Assembly (NCBI GenBank): GCA_009767595.1 | Contig: VSDK01012919.1 | Location: forward strand, 357,608-421,607 | DNA: 64,000 bases | Source: Symbiodinium kawagutii | Taxonomy: Eukaryota; Sar; Dinophyceae; Suessiales; Symbiodiniaceae | Reading direction: 5' to 3' | In this document: positions 33,433 through 46,481 of the stretch, piece by piece | Position numbering within the stretch: position 1 is the stretch's first letter | How the letters are laid out: the number at the start of each line of letters is the position of its first letter | Program-made: the position numbers and the translations under genes | The notes under the pieces: generated by a model | The model's database searches: none | What the model was told of the DNA's origin: nothing | Seen by the model: only the letters and a program-made list of their open reading frames with translations

Positions 33433-35685
33433 CATTTCGGCCATCCTTGCTGCTGTGCCCTTGGCAAAGTCCGACGATTTTGGTCCCCTGTATGGCCACA
33501 TCCAAAGAATGCCAGGTTTCCTCGTCTTCCGACATCACCGGGATGCAACCTGTGAGCTCCGAATTACCTTCAAAATTTGTGTAAGACAAGTTTGGAGCTT
33601 CAAAAATGGCAGCTGGCACTGGGCCGGAGAAGTTGTTGCGATGGATGCGCAAGGCAGTCAAATTCCGTAGTTTCGACAAGGCCTCTCCAGGCAACGGGCC
33701 TGAGGTCAGGGTTGGCCATCCGTCTCTAGACCAATTTCCTACAAAATCGCCTAGAACATGATGGGATGAATGTAGATGAATCTATGCCTGAAAAGATCAT
33801 CTAAGTCATAAAAGTCACTATACATGTGTAGGTGGGATGAGGTTAGAAAACATACCTGGATGGATAGATAGATAGACAAACAAACAAATAGATAGACAGA
33901 TTGATAAATTAATTACCAACACATTGATTAGATTAGCATGTATACAATCGTTCCATAAATATGAATGGTAGTATTGAGAAATAGGCACGCTCACACACAC
34001 ACACACACACGTGCACAGAACGGAACACGCAAATGCATGTCGGTATCTCTATAAAAGCACACATGCAAAATCAAGGTCTACCGGAGGATTGGTGCCTACC
34101 TCAAAAAAACTGGTCCTTTCTGCCATACTAAAACAGCATCTAGAATCTAAAACCAGATCATTCTGGCCTGCCATTTCCACCATTCCTGGATGACCTTGAA
34201 ACATCTTGAAACACTTTGCAACATCTAAAAGCAAATCAAAAATAATCAAACATCAAAAAATCTTAAAAGCTTCTGCCTGAGACCTCATTCAGCTGCAAGT
34301 CCAGGCTTCGCATCCGGGGCCAAGACTCCACCAGCCGTGCAGGAAAGGAGCCATGGAAAAAGTTGGCGTCGACCCAGAAGCGTTCCATCTGATGCCAGGC
34401 CCACCAGGGTGCCTCGGGGTGGTCCAACTTCACCACCCAAGACTCCCATGGACACTGCCAGGCTGCTGCGTCCTCGTCATCCTCTGCATCTATGGGTTGC
34501 GCTGCATCCCAAGAGGGTCTGGGACGGCACCTGGATAAGCAACTGGATAAGCAGCTTGAAAATGCTGGAAAAGCGATGAGATGCAATGAGTGTCTGCCAC
34601 AACTTGGAGATTTCCTACCCGACCCTGAGTTTAGCTTTTGGACATCATGTGTGTTTCTTCTCCTAGTCATCCTTAGATGTGGTAGCAAGGCGCCGAGGTA
34701 TCTTAAAGACGATGCCACTGCAAGTACCAGGATTGAGGCAGGTTTATCAGGTGTACCATGTGCTATAGAACCCTTTTTGATCACCCGAGCCTGGTTAAAA
34801 ACTCTGGATTGCTCCTGTTCCACGGAGGCAGCCGATTGCAACTTCGATCCAATCCTTGGGAGTAGCCGATGAAGCTCACCAGGGTCCGCCCCAGCGATGC
34901 CAAGGCTGGTGGAACGGCCAAGGCATCTCGGAACTGCAAGCCGCGCACATCCAATTCCACCAGAGGTAGTTGACCCAGGCACCCTGGCAAGCGAGTGATG
35001 TAGCCATCCAAGTGCAATCGCCTCAAGTTCTTCAAGACACAAATAGACTCAAGCAGTTCAGAAGGCGCCTCCATATGAGCATCCTTCTGTACTTCAAATT
35101 GTGGATTCCAATGGAGGGACAAGCCCAGCAACACATGCTGCCAACCCTCAAGGAGAACTGAGACGTTGCTAATGACCTGCATTGGTCTCGGAGAACTCGG
35201 GACACCCAACTGCAATACCTTGATTCCAGGGAGCGCATGCAGCCAGAACTCTGGATGTCTGAAAGCCCCAGGCCCTTCCAATGCCAGATACTTCACCCCA
35301 GCAGCTGTGGGTGTTTGCTCCAGCGCTTCCATCTGCTGCCATTCAAATTGCCCGGATCGCAGCTCCAGAGCTTCCAGCTGTCCATGACCATCTGATGGAC
35401 CACAGGCGACAAAGTGACAGGCGCAGGGCGCGGTGTCTTGGCAGCGGCGGATGGGACGGTTCAGGCGCCTTGGACCTGCGATCTGCCAAATGGTTGAGAA
35501 CAGGGAAGCTTCCTGGCTGGACAGCGACAAGGCTTCGAAGTCCACTTTGCGAAGCCAGTACGTCCCAACGACGGCTGGGTAAAGGTCATGGCCAGCATAC
35601 ATGCCTTGGTGCGCATCAATTTGAACCATTGAAGTATCTTGTGGTGGGAGCTGGAGAATGAAGGAGGGTCCCAAAACTTTCAAGA
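33433..35685 (-). CDS. Leucine-rich-repeat protein, partial, three exons
   Basis: Exons 34878-35685, 34277-34530 and 33433-33738 on the minus strand encode leucine-rich repeats. The first (about 268 residues) carries QLEALELRSG, IKVLQLGVP, LKNLRRLHLDG and LPLVELDVRG. The second contains an acidic linker DAEDDEDAAAW, then ERFWVDANFFHGSFPARL and MRSLDLQLNEVSG. The third contains LRNLTALRIHRNNFSGPVP and LTGCIP, the plant-type consensus. The second-third junction (GC donor, AG|G acceptor) keeps phase and ends in a GTAAGA donor. The first-second junction needs a GA donor overlapping GTGAGC, so it is less certain. Both gene ends are missing. Likely a protein-binding scaffold or surface receptor; the partner is unknown. 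Confidence 0.75.
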
Positions 35686-35708
35686 CTAGATTTTGAACAA
35701 ATCAGACC

Positions 35709-36693
35709 TCATGATTCGGTAAAACTGTGCAAAAATTCTGGCAACTGCTTCTGCAAGCTGCCCATGATTTCCTCCTTTTGGATGCCATACTGCACAATGC
35801 TGTTCAGCTGCCGCAGGCGTGTCTTCCAGGTGAACTTCCCACGTGATTTCCGGTCGCCCTCCTCAAAGCGATCATCGCGTTCCGGTTGGTAATCCATGAA
35901 GTCACCCCAGGAGGCCATCATCTCTTGCATCAGCTCCGAGTAGCCACCTGCGCTATCCAGAAGACGAAACCTGCGCCAACCTTGTCTAGTGATGTCTAGT
36001 GCACCTTTCAGTTTTATCATCATTCCGGATGAGCAGAACACAGCGTTTCCTGAAGAGGCCGCTTCCAATCCCCTAGTCTAAACATCAAAGGCGTTGGAAC
36101 ATATTAGGATGAATCATGATGAATCTTGGAATGGTTGGCTGGAATGTCTTGGACATTCACACCTTGAGCTAAGTCCTGAGGAAGCGAGGGCCGAATGCTG
36201 GATTTCTTCTTCAACCTTTCAAACTCCTCGTCCAAGCGCTGTTGCGCCAGGCCGCCTGCACGTAGAACCACCTGAGCCATGTGCAATCATCGTTCTCATG
36301 CGACTTCAAGGAGTTCTGTGCCCCGCACAGCATGAGCAATCTGTTTGAATATGTGGGTAGGCGAACATTCACATGAGTCCATAGATAATCACAAATGATA
36401 CATCGCATACATGCTCGCCGCGTGTACAGTAGAAATAACTGCGCCTGTTTACATACATCAGATATCTAATGCGGTATCTATATCAATCTATCAATCAACC
36501 TATGGAATCTATCTCTTTCAATGTCAAAATTGTCACAGGAAGCACATGTCACAGCTACCAGCAGCGATGTGACATGCCCGCTGTCAGTCTATGTGGCCTT
36601 CACTTCACTCACTTCGGGCTCTGCTGGAGGCTGGCAGTTCAGATCTGCTCCAGCGAGCACCCAGAGTGCTGCGCCAAGAGCTGTACCAGTCAT
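35709..36693 (-). CDS. Small secretory-type protein, three exons, complete
   Basis: Exons 36613-36693, 36163-36271 and 35709-35980 give a 153-residue protein. It starts MTGTALGAALWVLAGADLN, a signal-peptide-like segment, and the first exon ends at a strong GTGAGT donor. The second exon encodes LAQQRLDEEFERLKKKSSIR; the third contains SAGGYSELMQEMMASWGDF, an acidic/basic middle, then QKEEIMGSLQKQLPEFLHS before TGA. Both introns are GT-AG with AG|G acceptors, and phases match (0, then 1). The family is unknown; the mature part is helical and charged. The stop lies about 25 bp from the next gene's first recognised exon, so the two could instead be one gene with an unseen junction. Confidence 0.62.
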
Positions 36694-39574
36694 GGCGGGT
36701 TGGTGGTCCAAGCATGGAAATGCAAGCCTTGGATACCCGAACTCAACCAAACAGTACGAGGCTTTAAAGTACTTCAAAGACAATAGAAGACATAAGTCAA
36801 CAAGGTCCCCTAAGATTCCCTAAGTGTAAACATGCATGCTGCATGATGCTAAAAAGCGGTGGGAAGTCACAATGATGAAAGTCACGATGATGAAACCGGT
36901 GAATCCAGGTCTGTTGGTGGCTCCATGTACCGCGGATAAAACCGCTTGCAGCTTCTACACGTGAACCTGGAAGGTCCTGAAGTGAAGACACCGTTTTCTG
37001 TCCATTTCAGCACTTTGGAAAGGAAAATGGAAAGCACAATGCGTGTGGTGTGGATCATCACGATTTGTCCCTTCATGCACTACATGGTGCCCATAGCATC
37101 CACTTCCGCCATTCTGGTCCCCACCTGCGCATGTCTAAAATTTTGGGTCAAGCGAGGGGATCTAAAATTAGGTCCCACTGTTGGAGTGCAAAATGCAATC
37201 ATCCCATCATGACGTCGTGTTGGCGCCCTCCTGGTCTTCGAATGCCGGGGCACTTGAGCAGGTACAGCTCAAAAATAGAGCACCAATGGCAACAAGCAAT
37301 GGAGAAACCATACAATTTAGGGACTTGGATGCATTTAGAAAGATTTAGATCATTTAGTGAAAGTATTGGTGACTTTGAGCTGCAACCAATGATAGAAACA
37401 ACACGTCATATCAGGGTGAGTGTATCTGAAAACGGTGTCTTTAATGAGGCAGTCAGTGATTTGCCGGAACTGCATCGAACATAAGTTCATTACGCATAAT
37501 TAAGCATGTTCCAGCAAGTGGGCCAACACATTTCACGAGACCAATGCCTGTTCAGAGTTTCTGAACCTGGTCTCAATAAACGTAATCTAGCATACTTAAT
37601 TCAGTCACCATGACGAGGTATCAAGCCAACTATCAGTCTCTCTCTAGATTGTGTGAGGACCACTTGCTCATTGTCAAGTCAAGCCTGTCAAATCCTGCCG
37701 CTGCAGCCCAAACACCATTTATTTTGGATCCTTGGTTCTCTGTACACACGCTAGCTCCACCACAACGCAGAAATCTGTTGGAGCGGAGTGGGGGCGTTTT
37801 GGGTATCTGAAAATGTGCAAACTTTCATTGGCCTGCACCACGTTTGAGCCGGATCCTGGCTGAAAACTGCACCAAAGAGCGCTATTTTTTCTGAAAATCC
37901 ATCATCTTTAGGGACAAATATTGTCAGTTGGGAATGAAGAGACGTGAAAAGATCCCAGATTGCCACTTGATGAAGCAAACACCACCGAATAATGGTGGTA
38001 TCATGACCACCCCATCGCTTGTCGCGCAGGTTCCTGGACTCCATTTCTGACAACTTTTACATTGCATGACATTACATGGCACAACGCATGTACATTGATG
38101 CAATTTGATGCAATTTGATGTACTTTGTAGATTGCAATATATGGCATTCTTCAGCAAAATTACGTTGTTTTGCTTTGTTTGCATTACACTTCACTCATGA
38201 CATTTCATTAACTGCATCAGTCAAGTGCATGCATCATCATCGCATTGAGACACATCATGGGAAAATCATCGCTCAACAATACATTCGGGCATGAACGTGC
38301 CAACATTTTCATGGCCTTTGTCTGCATGAATGTGATTGTCTGACTGACTGAAGATGTTTCATCAGCAAGAAATGCAGGATTCACGTCTGGGGTGGAATAC
38401 ATACCACCAGGCAACTATCACACACATATCATTCTGTTCGTTTTGTGAGCGTTCACGGAGGCACACTTGTGGGATACTCAAGCATGCCTTATATGATCAA
38501 TCATCACTGTATCAATTCGCTTGGAAATGGAAAGAAACAATTATAGCGATCCTGGAGTAGGTGGAATATCAAATTGAACCTTTACTTGTAGGTAAATGCT
38601 TTAGATACTGAACATGGGGGATATTCTATCTACTCCAGGATGATCATAGTACATAGGATAGAGCTCCACAAAAGAGCTCCATCATAGACTTGCCATTCAC
38701 GATGTACATTCGCCATTTCAAGTTTCTCAGTTGTGCTTAGAATATAGACCACCTACCTGTCTCCGTTTCAAGCCCTGAAGATGATGGACTTTCAGCCAAA
38801 AAGCTATCTACTTGGCAGCTGATTTCACGGCTACACATGTTGCACCTGCCGGTGGAGTCACAATAGTGAATGTCGGCGATGAACCCAGCTGCCTCGAATG
38901 GTCATGAGTAACCAGCAACAACGACCATGACAACGACAAGGAAGAACAAAAACGACCACTAACTGATGCCCAGAAAGGTATGCAGGGATGCCACACTAGG
39001 GTTTTGCGACCACTGCCACAGAATGTCGCCTTCAGCTCTCCACGTTGCAAGTCAACTGTGAGAACTCTCCATCTAAGCTCTCCAAATCCTTGGCCGGGGC
39101 GGTGTTCTGAAAGAAAGTGGGTCCCAAGCGAGTCTCAAACATTAATGTCTCACCGACGAGTCAAGGACACAAGCGAGGACAATATTTCATATCGTTGTCC
39201 CCAGCCAAAGAGTCAGAATGTTCGACCCATGCGTTGATGTGGTAAAAGTGTAACGTTTCCTGCCCAGTTTATCTATTTCATTTATTCCATCCAAATCGGC
39301 TTTTTGCCTTAGATTCCTTGCCTGGGTAAAACTTGTCTTCCATCCTTTGGTTGGGAACTTGTCAGCCGTTCTTTTGCAGTTGCAGGAGCTGAGCACAAGA
39401 ACATCGAAAACACGTCATGTACAGCTTAGCTTTGACAAACGCATTTTGGCACATACGAGTATGCGTTCAACAGGGATAGATGCTTTCAACTCCACCTGCA
39501 AACCAAGTAGATTGAACTATGATGATCTGAAATCTCTTTGATCTGCCACGATCTCATCATTCATCACTTTTCAC
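36694..39574. other. No well-supported gene
   Basis: Two weak minus-strand coding-like stretches occur: near 36905-36960 (FTCRSCKRFYPRYME) and near 38008-38033 (NLRDKRWG, with an AG|G acceptor). Neither is long enough to support alone. The rest is AT-rich. Confidence 0.35.
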
Positions 39575-39984
39575 CTGCAAACTCTGCAGTGTGCAGCGCC
39601 TCCGAATCTGAGTGGCCCTGGCGGTGCCCTGTGCCAGCTCGGGGACTTTCTTCTGCAACGCGCGGAAACGGTCCATCAAGGCACATTTTGCCTTCCGATC
39701 TGTGGCCTGGGATGGCGCCATGGGACTGGTCTCCATCACTCTCATCACCAACTCCTAACACAGCGTGGCTCTCCTTGATGTCCTTGGCATGTGTGGCAAT
39801 GATTTTGTGGATTGAGAAGCTGTGATACCAGGAGGATCAACGGTGAAAACACTCAAAGCGCCTGATCCAGGCATCGGCTCACCAACTTGCCGACGCCCTC
39901 CACAATGTTGGCTGGATAGCCATTCCAATCCTGGCGCCCAAATTGAGGCCGTGGTTGATGCGGCCGATAGCTTGCCGTGAAAGC
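39575..39984 (-). CDS. Unknown protein, two exons, basic helical
   Basis: The first exon starts at a GGGAG|GCTTTC acceptor (39984) and encodes AFTASYRPHQPRPQFGRQDW then NGYPANIVEGVGKL. It can end at a GTGAGC donor (39883) or a GC donor (39862); both leave phase 0. The second, 39575-39754, has a GTTAG|GAGTTG acceptor and a GCAG|GTGAAA donor and encodes ELVMRVMETSPMAPSQATDR and then a basic helix MDRFRALQKKVPELAQGTAR. Third positions are GC-rich. The family is not recognised. A signal-like exon at 40487-40611 may be the start of this gene. Confidence 0.6.
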
Positions 39985-40486
39985 CTCCCAAGTTTAGACT
40001 TGTTTTCAGGGCTTCACTAAGAATCTGGGAATTGGGGACACTAAATGAAAAAATGTTCAAATAGTTCGTGTATGGTTGATATACATTGATCAAACATATT
40101 AATGCATCGACCTCATACAAATGACAAACATATCGTGTGGGAAGGCGTGCATGCACATACAGCAAACATGCATGTCGGATATGTGAATACGCAAAGCCTA
40201 TATCCATGCATGATGTTTGTGTGTTCATATCGGCATATGAGGGACAAATAAGGCCTTGTCACGCCGACGTTTGAAAGCGCCCAACTGATTTCCCCAAAAT
40301 CCTCCCATGTCAGGAGGGATGTTGAGCAACTCTTAGGGAAAACCCACGCCTAAGCATAGTATGCAATACGACCATGATGAGTACACCCACGCTCATAGTG
40401 CGCACAGAAAGGAACAAACAGAGCGAACGTGCGAAAAGCACATCAAACCAAAGTCAAAGCAAAAACAAGCGCTGTGCCCTGGGTGA

Positions 40487-40611
40487 CTCAATTTCTCTTG
40501 TCTGAAGCGCGCCCGCACACACACTGTGACGTTGACGGGCATGCTCTTGCCCTCCATTTCCATGTCGACACCTTTGTAGACACAAGCTGCCCAAGCAATC
40601 CCAAGCAGCAT
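40487..40611 (-). CDS. Putative first exon with hydrophobic N-terminus
   Basis: The ATG frame reads MLLGIAWAACVYKGVDMEME then VNVTVCVRARFRQEKL. The hydrophobic start could be a signal peptide. A GT occurs after the Lys codon and a GC donor further on, so the exon's end is not fixed. It lies upstream of, and may belong with, the exons at 39575-39984. Confidence 0.35.
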
Positions 40612-41149
40612 ATGGAATTCTAAGAGCAAACTAGTTGTTCAACATGCTACCTGCCTCTCTCGCTCTCCCTCCCTCGCGTCTGTCTGTCTAAACTTGGAGC
40701 TTTGACAAATGCATACACGTATATTACCGTATATTTGAGGTGGTAAGTGGAACATGGGACTGTTCGTGGATCCTGGGACTGGGATCATGAATTCACAGTT
40801 CCACTCAAGTCCAGTCGTTGCTCATTGCCGGATGCAGGCTGAACGGTTTGCAGCAACAGTTGCTCAAATACTCTTTGATACTCTTTGTGTCATGATGACA
40901 TGTGAAATTACGATATGATATGAGGTAATCACTTCAGTGACTAGAATGTCCCAGCTATGGCCTTCCAATTGCCAATGTAGCGCGCTGTCAGGGCTGTCTC
41001 TGGGATAGCCTTGCAGTGTGGCATTATCTCAGCAGCATTCTCTGCATGCCTTAGCATGGCAACGTTCCGCCTGCTTTTGAATACAGCTGCAGTGGCTCAC
41101 TCTGAATGCTTAGGTAAGGAGATTGTGTGTGCCCGTACGATGTAATAAG

Positions 41150-41245
41150 AAAGTAGTAAGAACATCACTACATCTTGGACCGGGCTCCGGACATCTCCGG
41201 ACTCTCACTATGCAGTCGAGCAGCTTTTCAGCATCAGTCATGTAC
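41150..41245 (-). CDS. Weak orphan exon (MTDAEKLLDCIVRV...)
   Basis: Minus-strand frame MTDAEKLLDCIVRVRRCPEP in a slightly GC-rich patch. No confident splice sites and no family. Confidence 0.28.
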
Positions 41246-41853
41246 AATGACCATGCGCCCACGCAAACGCAATGGCGTTGGTCCGCTCTCTGCCTGGACC
41301 CCCAACGGTGGATTTCGGGACCAAACCTCCTAAGCACCTGACCCTGCAAATAAGGGACTTCAATAGTGCAATCATTGAGACCATCACCAATGAAAGTAAT
41401 ATGAACCCATAGCTAAACAGAGCTTGCACAATGGATATGCCGTATACTTATACGCATTTCCAATTGTCGTTGAAAGAATCATGCCTTCTGATCCTTCTGA
41501 TTGTCAATAGTCATTCATAAGCTCATACGCGGTTCAGAAGCTTGCGACCTTGAAATTGAAAGTGTTCCGAACATTCATCTAAATCTAAACTAAGCCAGTA
41601 CACAGATTCCCTGCATTATCCTGCACCTTCGCTATGTGTAGCATGATTCATGATCACAGTTTGCTCTAATTACTATTCTACCATTGGTTGGAAGATTTCT
41701 AGTTTGGCAGCGGCTACATTGCTACATGCTACACAGCCTCAAAAATGGGTTCGTAATGTCCTCTGGTGTTGGCTGGCCAAATCATGTTGGCACTCACTGA
41801 TGCTCAATATGTCCCCAGTAAATTGGATAGATCAATAAATAGACAAATGATCA

Positions 41854-41854
<1 letters not shown>

Positions 41855-41904
<50 letters not shown>

Positions 41905-41918
41905 TGATGATGATGATG
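41855..41918. repeat. (ACG)n then (ATG)n microsatellite
   Basis: About 50 bp of ACG triplets run into ATG triplets on the plus strand. Confidence 0.95.
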
Positions 41919-42242
41919 GATAAACAAAGAATTGCAGAGACACAACTTGATAAATAATTCGATAAAACTAGATAAACACTACAGTTGCAACAAGATGATC
42001 TACATAGAACGCATGTGTTCAAAGTGGCCTGCGGTGGTAGGCATGTCTAACCACCATATGCTATCTCCATCTATCTCCCACCATCTGCCTTTGGCGTCTG
42101 AATTCCAATATTTTTCTGGTCCACTAAATAACCTGTTGAGTCAAGCCCACAGACCCCCTCCCGTTGTTACTCAGATTGTGTCCTCATCACATTCTCCCCA
42201 TTTCATTCCTTTGATTTTCCATGTGCAGTTCATGGATTGCAG

Positions 42243-42362
42243 TTCCCTGCCATTCCCATTGGTCATGGCAACTCCACACCAAGCACCTGCTCCAGGGGCT
42301 CTGGTGCGTTTCCGAAGAGAAATCCGCGGGCAAATGCTCGATGCAAATCTCGTGGATTCCAC
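42243..42362 (-). CDS. Putative orphan exon, His/Trp-rich
   Basis: The acceptor GCCAG|GTGGAATC opens a frame GIHEICIEHLPADFSSETHQ followed by a Trp/Cys-rich stretch (WSRCLVWSCHDQWEW). About 70% of third positions are G or C in this frame, clearly above the alternative frame. The 3' edge is uncertain. No family is recognised. Confidence 0.42.
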
Positions 42363-43298
42363 CTGGCTTTAGCGCGAGACCCAGTCAGAACAAAATATGT
42401 TTAATGAAGTCAATTTCAGTACTATACTATCTATATATATATATATAATATTGTACTAGTTTCTTTTCAACTACTACTGCAATTGCTCTTTGGAATGCCA
42501 ACATGTTCGAGTACATGGTCGCCACCCCTTTGACAAAATATGATTGAATCATAATATTGAATTATTCGAAAGCAGTACTTCTGATTTTCCTGTGATTAGT
42601 TGTGCAGTAGCCAAGGGCCGGCGCTACCAACATACTATGATCTGTACCTGGAAATTCTCTTCTACCCCCTGGTTGGAGCTTGAGACCAACAAAAAACCCA
42701 GTGACAACAATGATACTGTCATGGCTGCTCATAGTTCTATGGATGATCTATGATGTGATGATCTATGGATATATATCTACAGGCAAGTTGCATGAGTTGC
42801 ATAGTTTGAACATGTTTGAATCTGTTTGAACATTGAGCATGCCATGCAACAAACAGAGCTCTCAGCCATGCCCAGGTTCCAGACCAATTTGTTCACTGCA
42901 AGTGCCATCGTCCTGCCGAGTGTGGTTTCATGGTGCCGAGTTTGGGGATACCTTTCGGGATGCCCCACCAATGGACCAAGCACAAAAAGCGAATGGGCTC
43001 AACAAACATGATCACTATATCCAAATCAGTTAGCGGTTTTGGCATTCTTCAAAGTATGGATTGCTGAAATTTGATGCTCCCAAGCAGGGTGCGCAACCTC
43101 ACAAGTGTTTGAAACGCACGATGCACCAAATTGTTGTTTCACTGCCTGTGATGAGCCAAACACATCCACAAACTTTTTTTGCGCCGGTTCGCTAAACCAA
43201 GCTTCTGAGCGCAACGGCCACACACACAACTCCACTTGCTGTATTTTGGGTGGTCAAATCCAATTTGTCCATGACCATCTTCCTATCAAATTCCTGAC

Positions 43299-43351
43299 CT
43301 TTAGCTTTTGTCCTTTCTGCTGCCGTCCAGACTTCCAGCATCCTGGATGCC
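43299..43351 (-). CDS. Putative 53-nt helical exon
   Basis: ACCAAG|GGCATCC acceptor and AAAG|GTCAGG donor enclose ASRMLEVWTAAERTKAK. A second coding-like stretch just downstream (about 43100-43210, containing SEPAQKKFVDVFGSS) could be its next exon. The family is unknown. Confidence 0.4.
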
Positions 43352-43486
43352 CTTGGTTTCCTACATAACAATCTAATCCTTTTGCACTGAATCAGCAACA
43401 GCTTCAACATCAAGAGTCATCCTGAATGGTGATACCACGCTGTGTACAATGGAGCGAACTCACTGCAACGGTACAAGTGCCACAGC

Positions 43487-44776
43487 TCACGGCTCCTGCC
43501 AGGAGCCCATCATGTCGCCCGGATTGGTGCGACATTCCTGCAGCGGGGTACCGAAAACCTGCAGCTGGCGAGGCGCAGGACCGATACAAGGGCACGGTTG
43601 GGTGCAGGTCGGGTCTCTGACATAACCCACGAAGAAATCCATGGAATTTCAGAGCATTGATCGACCAACCGTGATCAAACGAAAGGATGGGGTACCGTCA
43701 GAATTTGGTCTGCTGTATACTTTTCAGGTCACTTTTGGATGTTGCCAGTCACGGACCACCGATTCAAGTGGCGCACCAGGGTTCATCAATAACTTTTGGG
43801 CATGGTCAGTTGATGAAGCTGGTGAAACTGCAAGGAATTACTCCCCAGTTCTGCACGATTCGCACCCAGGATTGCTGAGCTGCTGACGTTCACTTTCACA
43901 TTGGCATGTCGGCAGCTTGTCTTGACACCGGAGCTGCTTACCTCAAGCCCGAGCCAAGGTACTGGTGAGTCTGGTCAGCGATGGGCCGAATGCTGGGAAC
44001 ATAAATCATCAAGGCAAGTTGATGAGCCTGGATCACCTGGAGTGTTTTTTTCGGTTCAATTTTCCTGACCAACTGCCGAAACGTTGAATAGATCTTTTTC
44101 GCGAAAGGCCTCATCAACTAGATAGAATAGCTATGGTGAAGCTGATGTCCAGCATGGGCCCCACTCATCCAAAATGGCCCCACTGCCAGGTCAAGGCACC
44201 ATTTTTTGCAGCTGCGACTCAGGCATCGCGCCGTCGTCGAACTGGAAGCCGTTGCCTTTGAATTCCCAGAGGCCTGCAAATGGTTGGATGAGGGCTACGG
44301 TCGACCCGGATATGAGATATACACCTCCAAAAAGCGGGAGCCCAAACCTTGCTACTTCACCACATGACCGCTTGAAAATTCATGTTGAAGGGTGAAAAGG
44401 TTACAACTCAGATTTAGCATAGCCATTCTTATCTTGACTGGGAAAATCCCAACATGAGAACAGGAGCACTGTTCACTGCACCGTTGACTAATTCAATTTA
44501 GGGATCATATGGGATCATGGCCATCCCACAAAGGCCGTCTTTGCAGGGCCCCAGTTCGTTTCAGAGCGGGGACGAGCTGAGACTGTTTGAAATGGAAGGA
44601 TGTTTTTTCTTGCACGCATGGCTCAGCAGCACAAACAGCATGGCAGCACAACGTGGCACCAGTTCCGGTCCTGCCCCGTTGCGAAAATACACGAAGGAGT
44701 GATCGTCTGGCTTGCCAACCTGGTGACCAAGCATTGAGGCAGCGGCAACTTGGATCCAAGTTGGAAGCGATTTGTC
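43487..44776 (-). CDS. Unknown protein, four exon-like segments
   Basis: Segments on the minus strand: about 44600-44776 (DKSLPTWIQVAAASMLGHQV then FVYFRNGAGPELVPRCAA), 44200-44273 (LWEFKGNGFQFDDGAMPESQ), 43942-44036 (VIQAHQLALMIYVPSIRPIA then DQTHQYLGSG) and 43487-43558 (VFGTPLQECRTNPGDMMGSW, then TGA). The middle two join exactly in phase (GT donor, CCAG|G acceptor), and 43942 ends at a GTAAGC donor. The last segment's phase does not match directly, so an exon is missing or it belongs to another transcript. No family is recognised despite good coding composition. Confidence 0.55.
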
Positions 44777-45269
44777 CTTGGCTGGATCATAAGGGATCAT
44801 TTGGGGGGAATATGACAGAAATGATCCTCCTGCAATCGAATACCAGAACGAAAACCTGCAAGATTTTTCAAGGCAGTGCATAAGCGCACTGACCCTTCAA
44901 AGGATGCAACTGGTACAAATGGTACAGTATCGGCCGGCCTGAAATGCGTAATCAAGAGGTAAAACCGTGGCTGAATTTGTCATGCTAAGCCCTGATCATC
45001 TTTGCACAATGCTTCGGATGTATACTGTACATCTTTGCGTTGACAAACGTCTCAGCAGTGGAAGAATCTGATAGAGCTAGAAACTTACTAATTTGCACTG
45101 AAACTTAGCACTAGCTACTGAAATTCTCCAAAACAATGCACAACATACAGGTAACCCAAACACATAAAAATGATCTCAGCACCTGCATCATGAACAACCA
45201 ATTTCTGGTTTAGCAGTGCGCCCGTGTTTTAGAAGAGTAAGAGGGAAGGGATTTCTCTTTCTTGTACCC

Positions 45270-45305
45270 TTGCGGGATACCCTTACGGGATACCCTTACG
45301 GGTTG
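45270..45305. repeat. Tandem GGGATACCCTTAC repeat
   Basis: Two to three copies of a 13-14-bp unit. The unit contains GGGATACCC, so each copy is a small dyad. Confidence 0.8.
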
Positions 45306-46117
45306 TACGGTGTATGATGCTTTGTACAAGAAATGTCCCCTGTTTCCATCAGACCTCGCCCTCACCTGCCTTGCACTGCAGGAAGGCCATAAGGCGTGAG
45401 TTCCTCGGATGGCTTTACCATCAAGCAAGATAAGTCACCTGATGAAGGATCCTGCACGCGTAAGAAAACAAATATGCATAATTATGTGATCAGTCAATTC
45501 AAGCACAAGCACCTCGGCTAGATCGGCTAGTACAATTTTTCCCACCAACCGCAGCGAAACTGGTACTATGATACAAAACAATTAAATGACTTAGCAAACA
45601 AGCTGCGACAGATAGACAAATAAAGGTTGAAAGATTCGGCGATTGAAAATTGATTAGAAAAGTATAGAGAAGTCAAAAAAAAGTAACAAACAAAATCCAC
45701 CACTGCCACAACAGCAGCAGTGGATTGGTGCCCTCCAGACTCGAGAAAAGCAGTTGGCTTGGCTTGCCAGCACACGACCCAAGTGGCCCTGAGATTCACA
45801 TACACACCCAAGCAACAACATGAAGGAATGCGTGACTTGATTGACAAAGCAAAATATCAGAGGTGCGGACTGATGAAATTAGTTTGGTTAGTTGGTTCGA
45901 TGATTTGGTATGAGGCAATCACCACAAAGGATCACAAAGGGAGATCAACAACGGCCAAACCAATCAAACCATATCAAAGCTTTAATCGTTGGGAAATTAG
46001 GGGCAGTCAGGATTGGGACCTTAGACATCCTTAGGCCATCTTGTGGATCCCATGCCATCAGAATGGCCAAGCCCTGCACCTTGTTGACGTTCTCCATATC
46101 CCTACGCCATAGCATAC

Positions 46118-46162
46118 CTCATGCCTACCTTATGCCTACCTTATGCCTACCTTATGCCTACC
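46118..46162. repeat. Tandem ATGCCTACCTT repeat
   Basis: Four tandem copies of an 11-bp unit ATGCCTACCTT. Confidence 0.9.
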
Positions 46163-46481
46163 TGCAGTGACTGCGGTGAAGCTTCGGATCTGCCCATGTG
46201 CGCCCCTCGTAGCACAGGTTGGATGCTGCGAAACGACCCTCTGCGATGCCGGTGCAGGGACAAGCCAACCAACCGAACAGCAGCACCTGCAGCACTTGCT
46301 GAACATCTTCACAGCGTGCGAAGTTTCAAATTTGCATTGCATCAAGCCCTGCAAAACAAAGAAACAAAAACAAACGAAGACCAGTAGGCATCGAAGGTGT
46401 TCCACCTACAACCACTATCAGTTCAACCATTTCAACATCTCACCGTTCGAACGTGTTTGAACCAATGCATCTTTCCATCAC

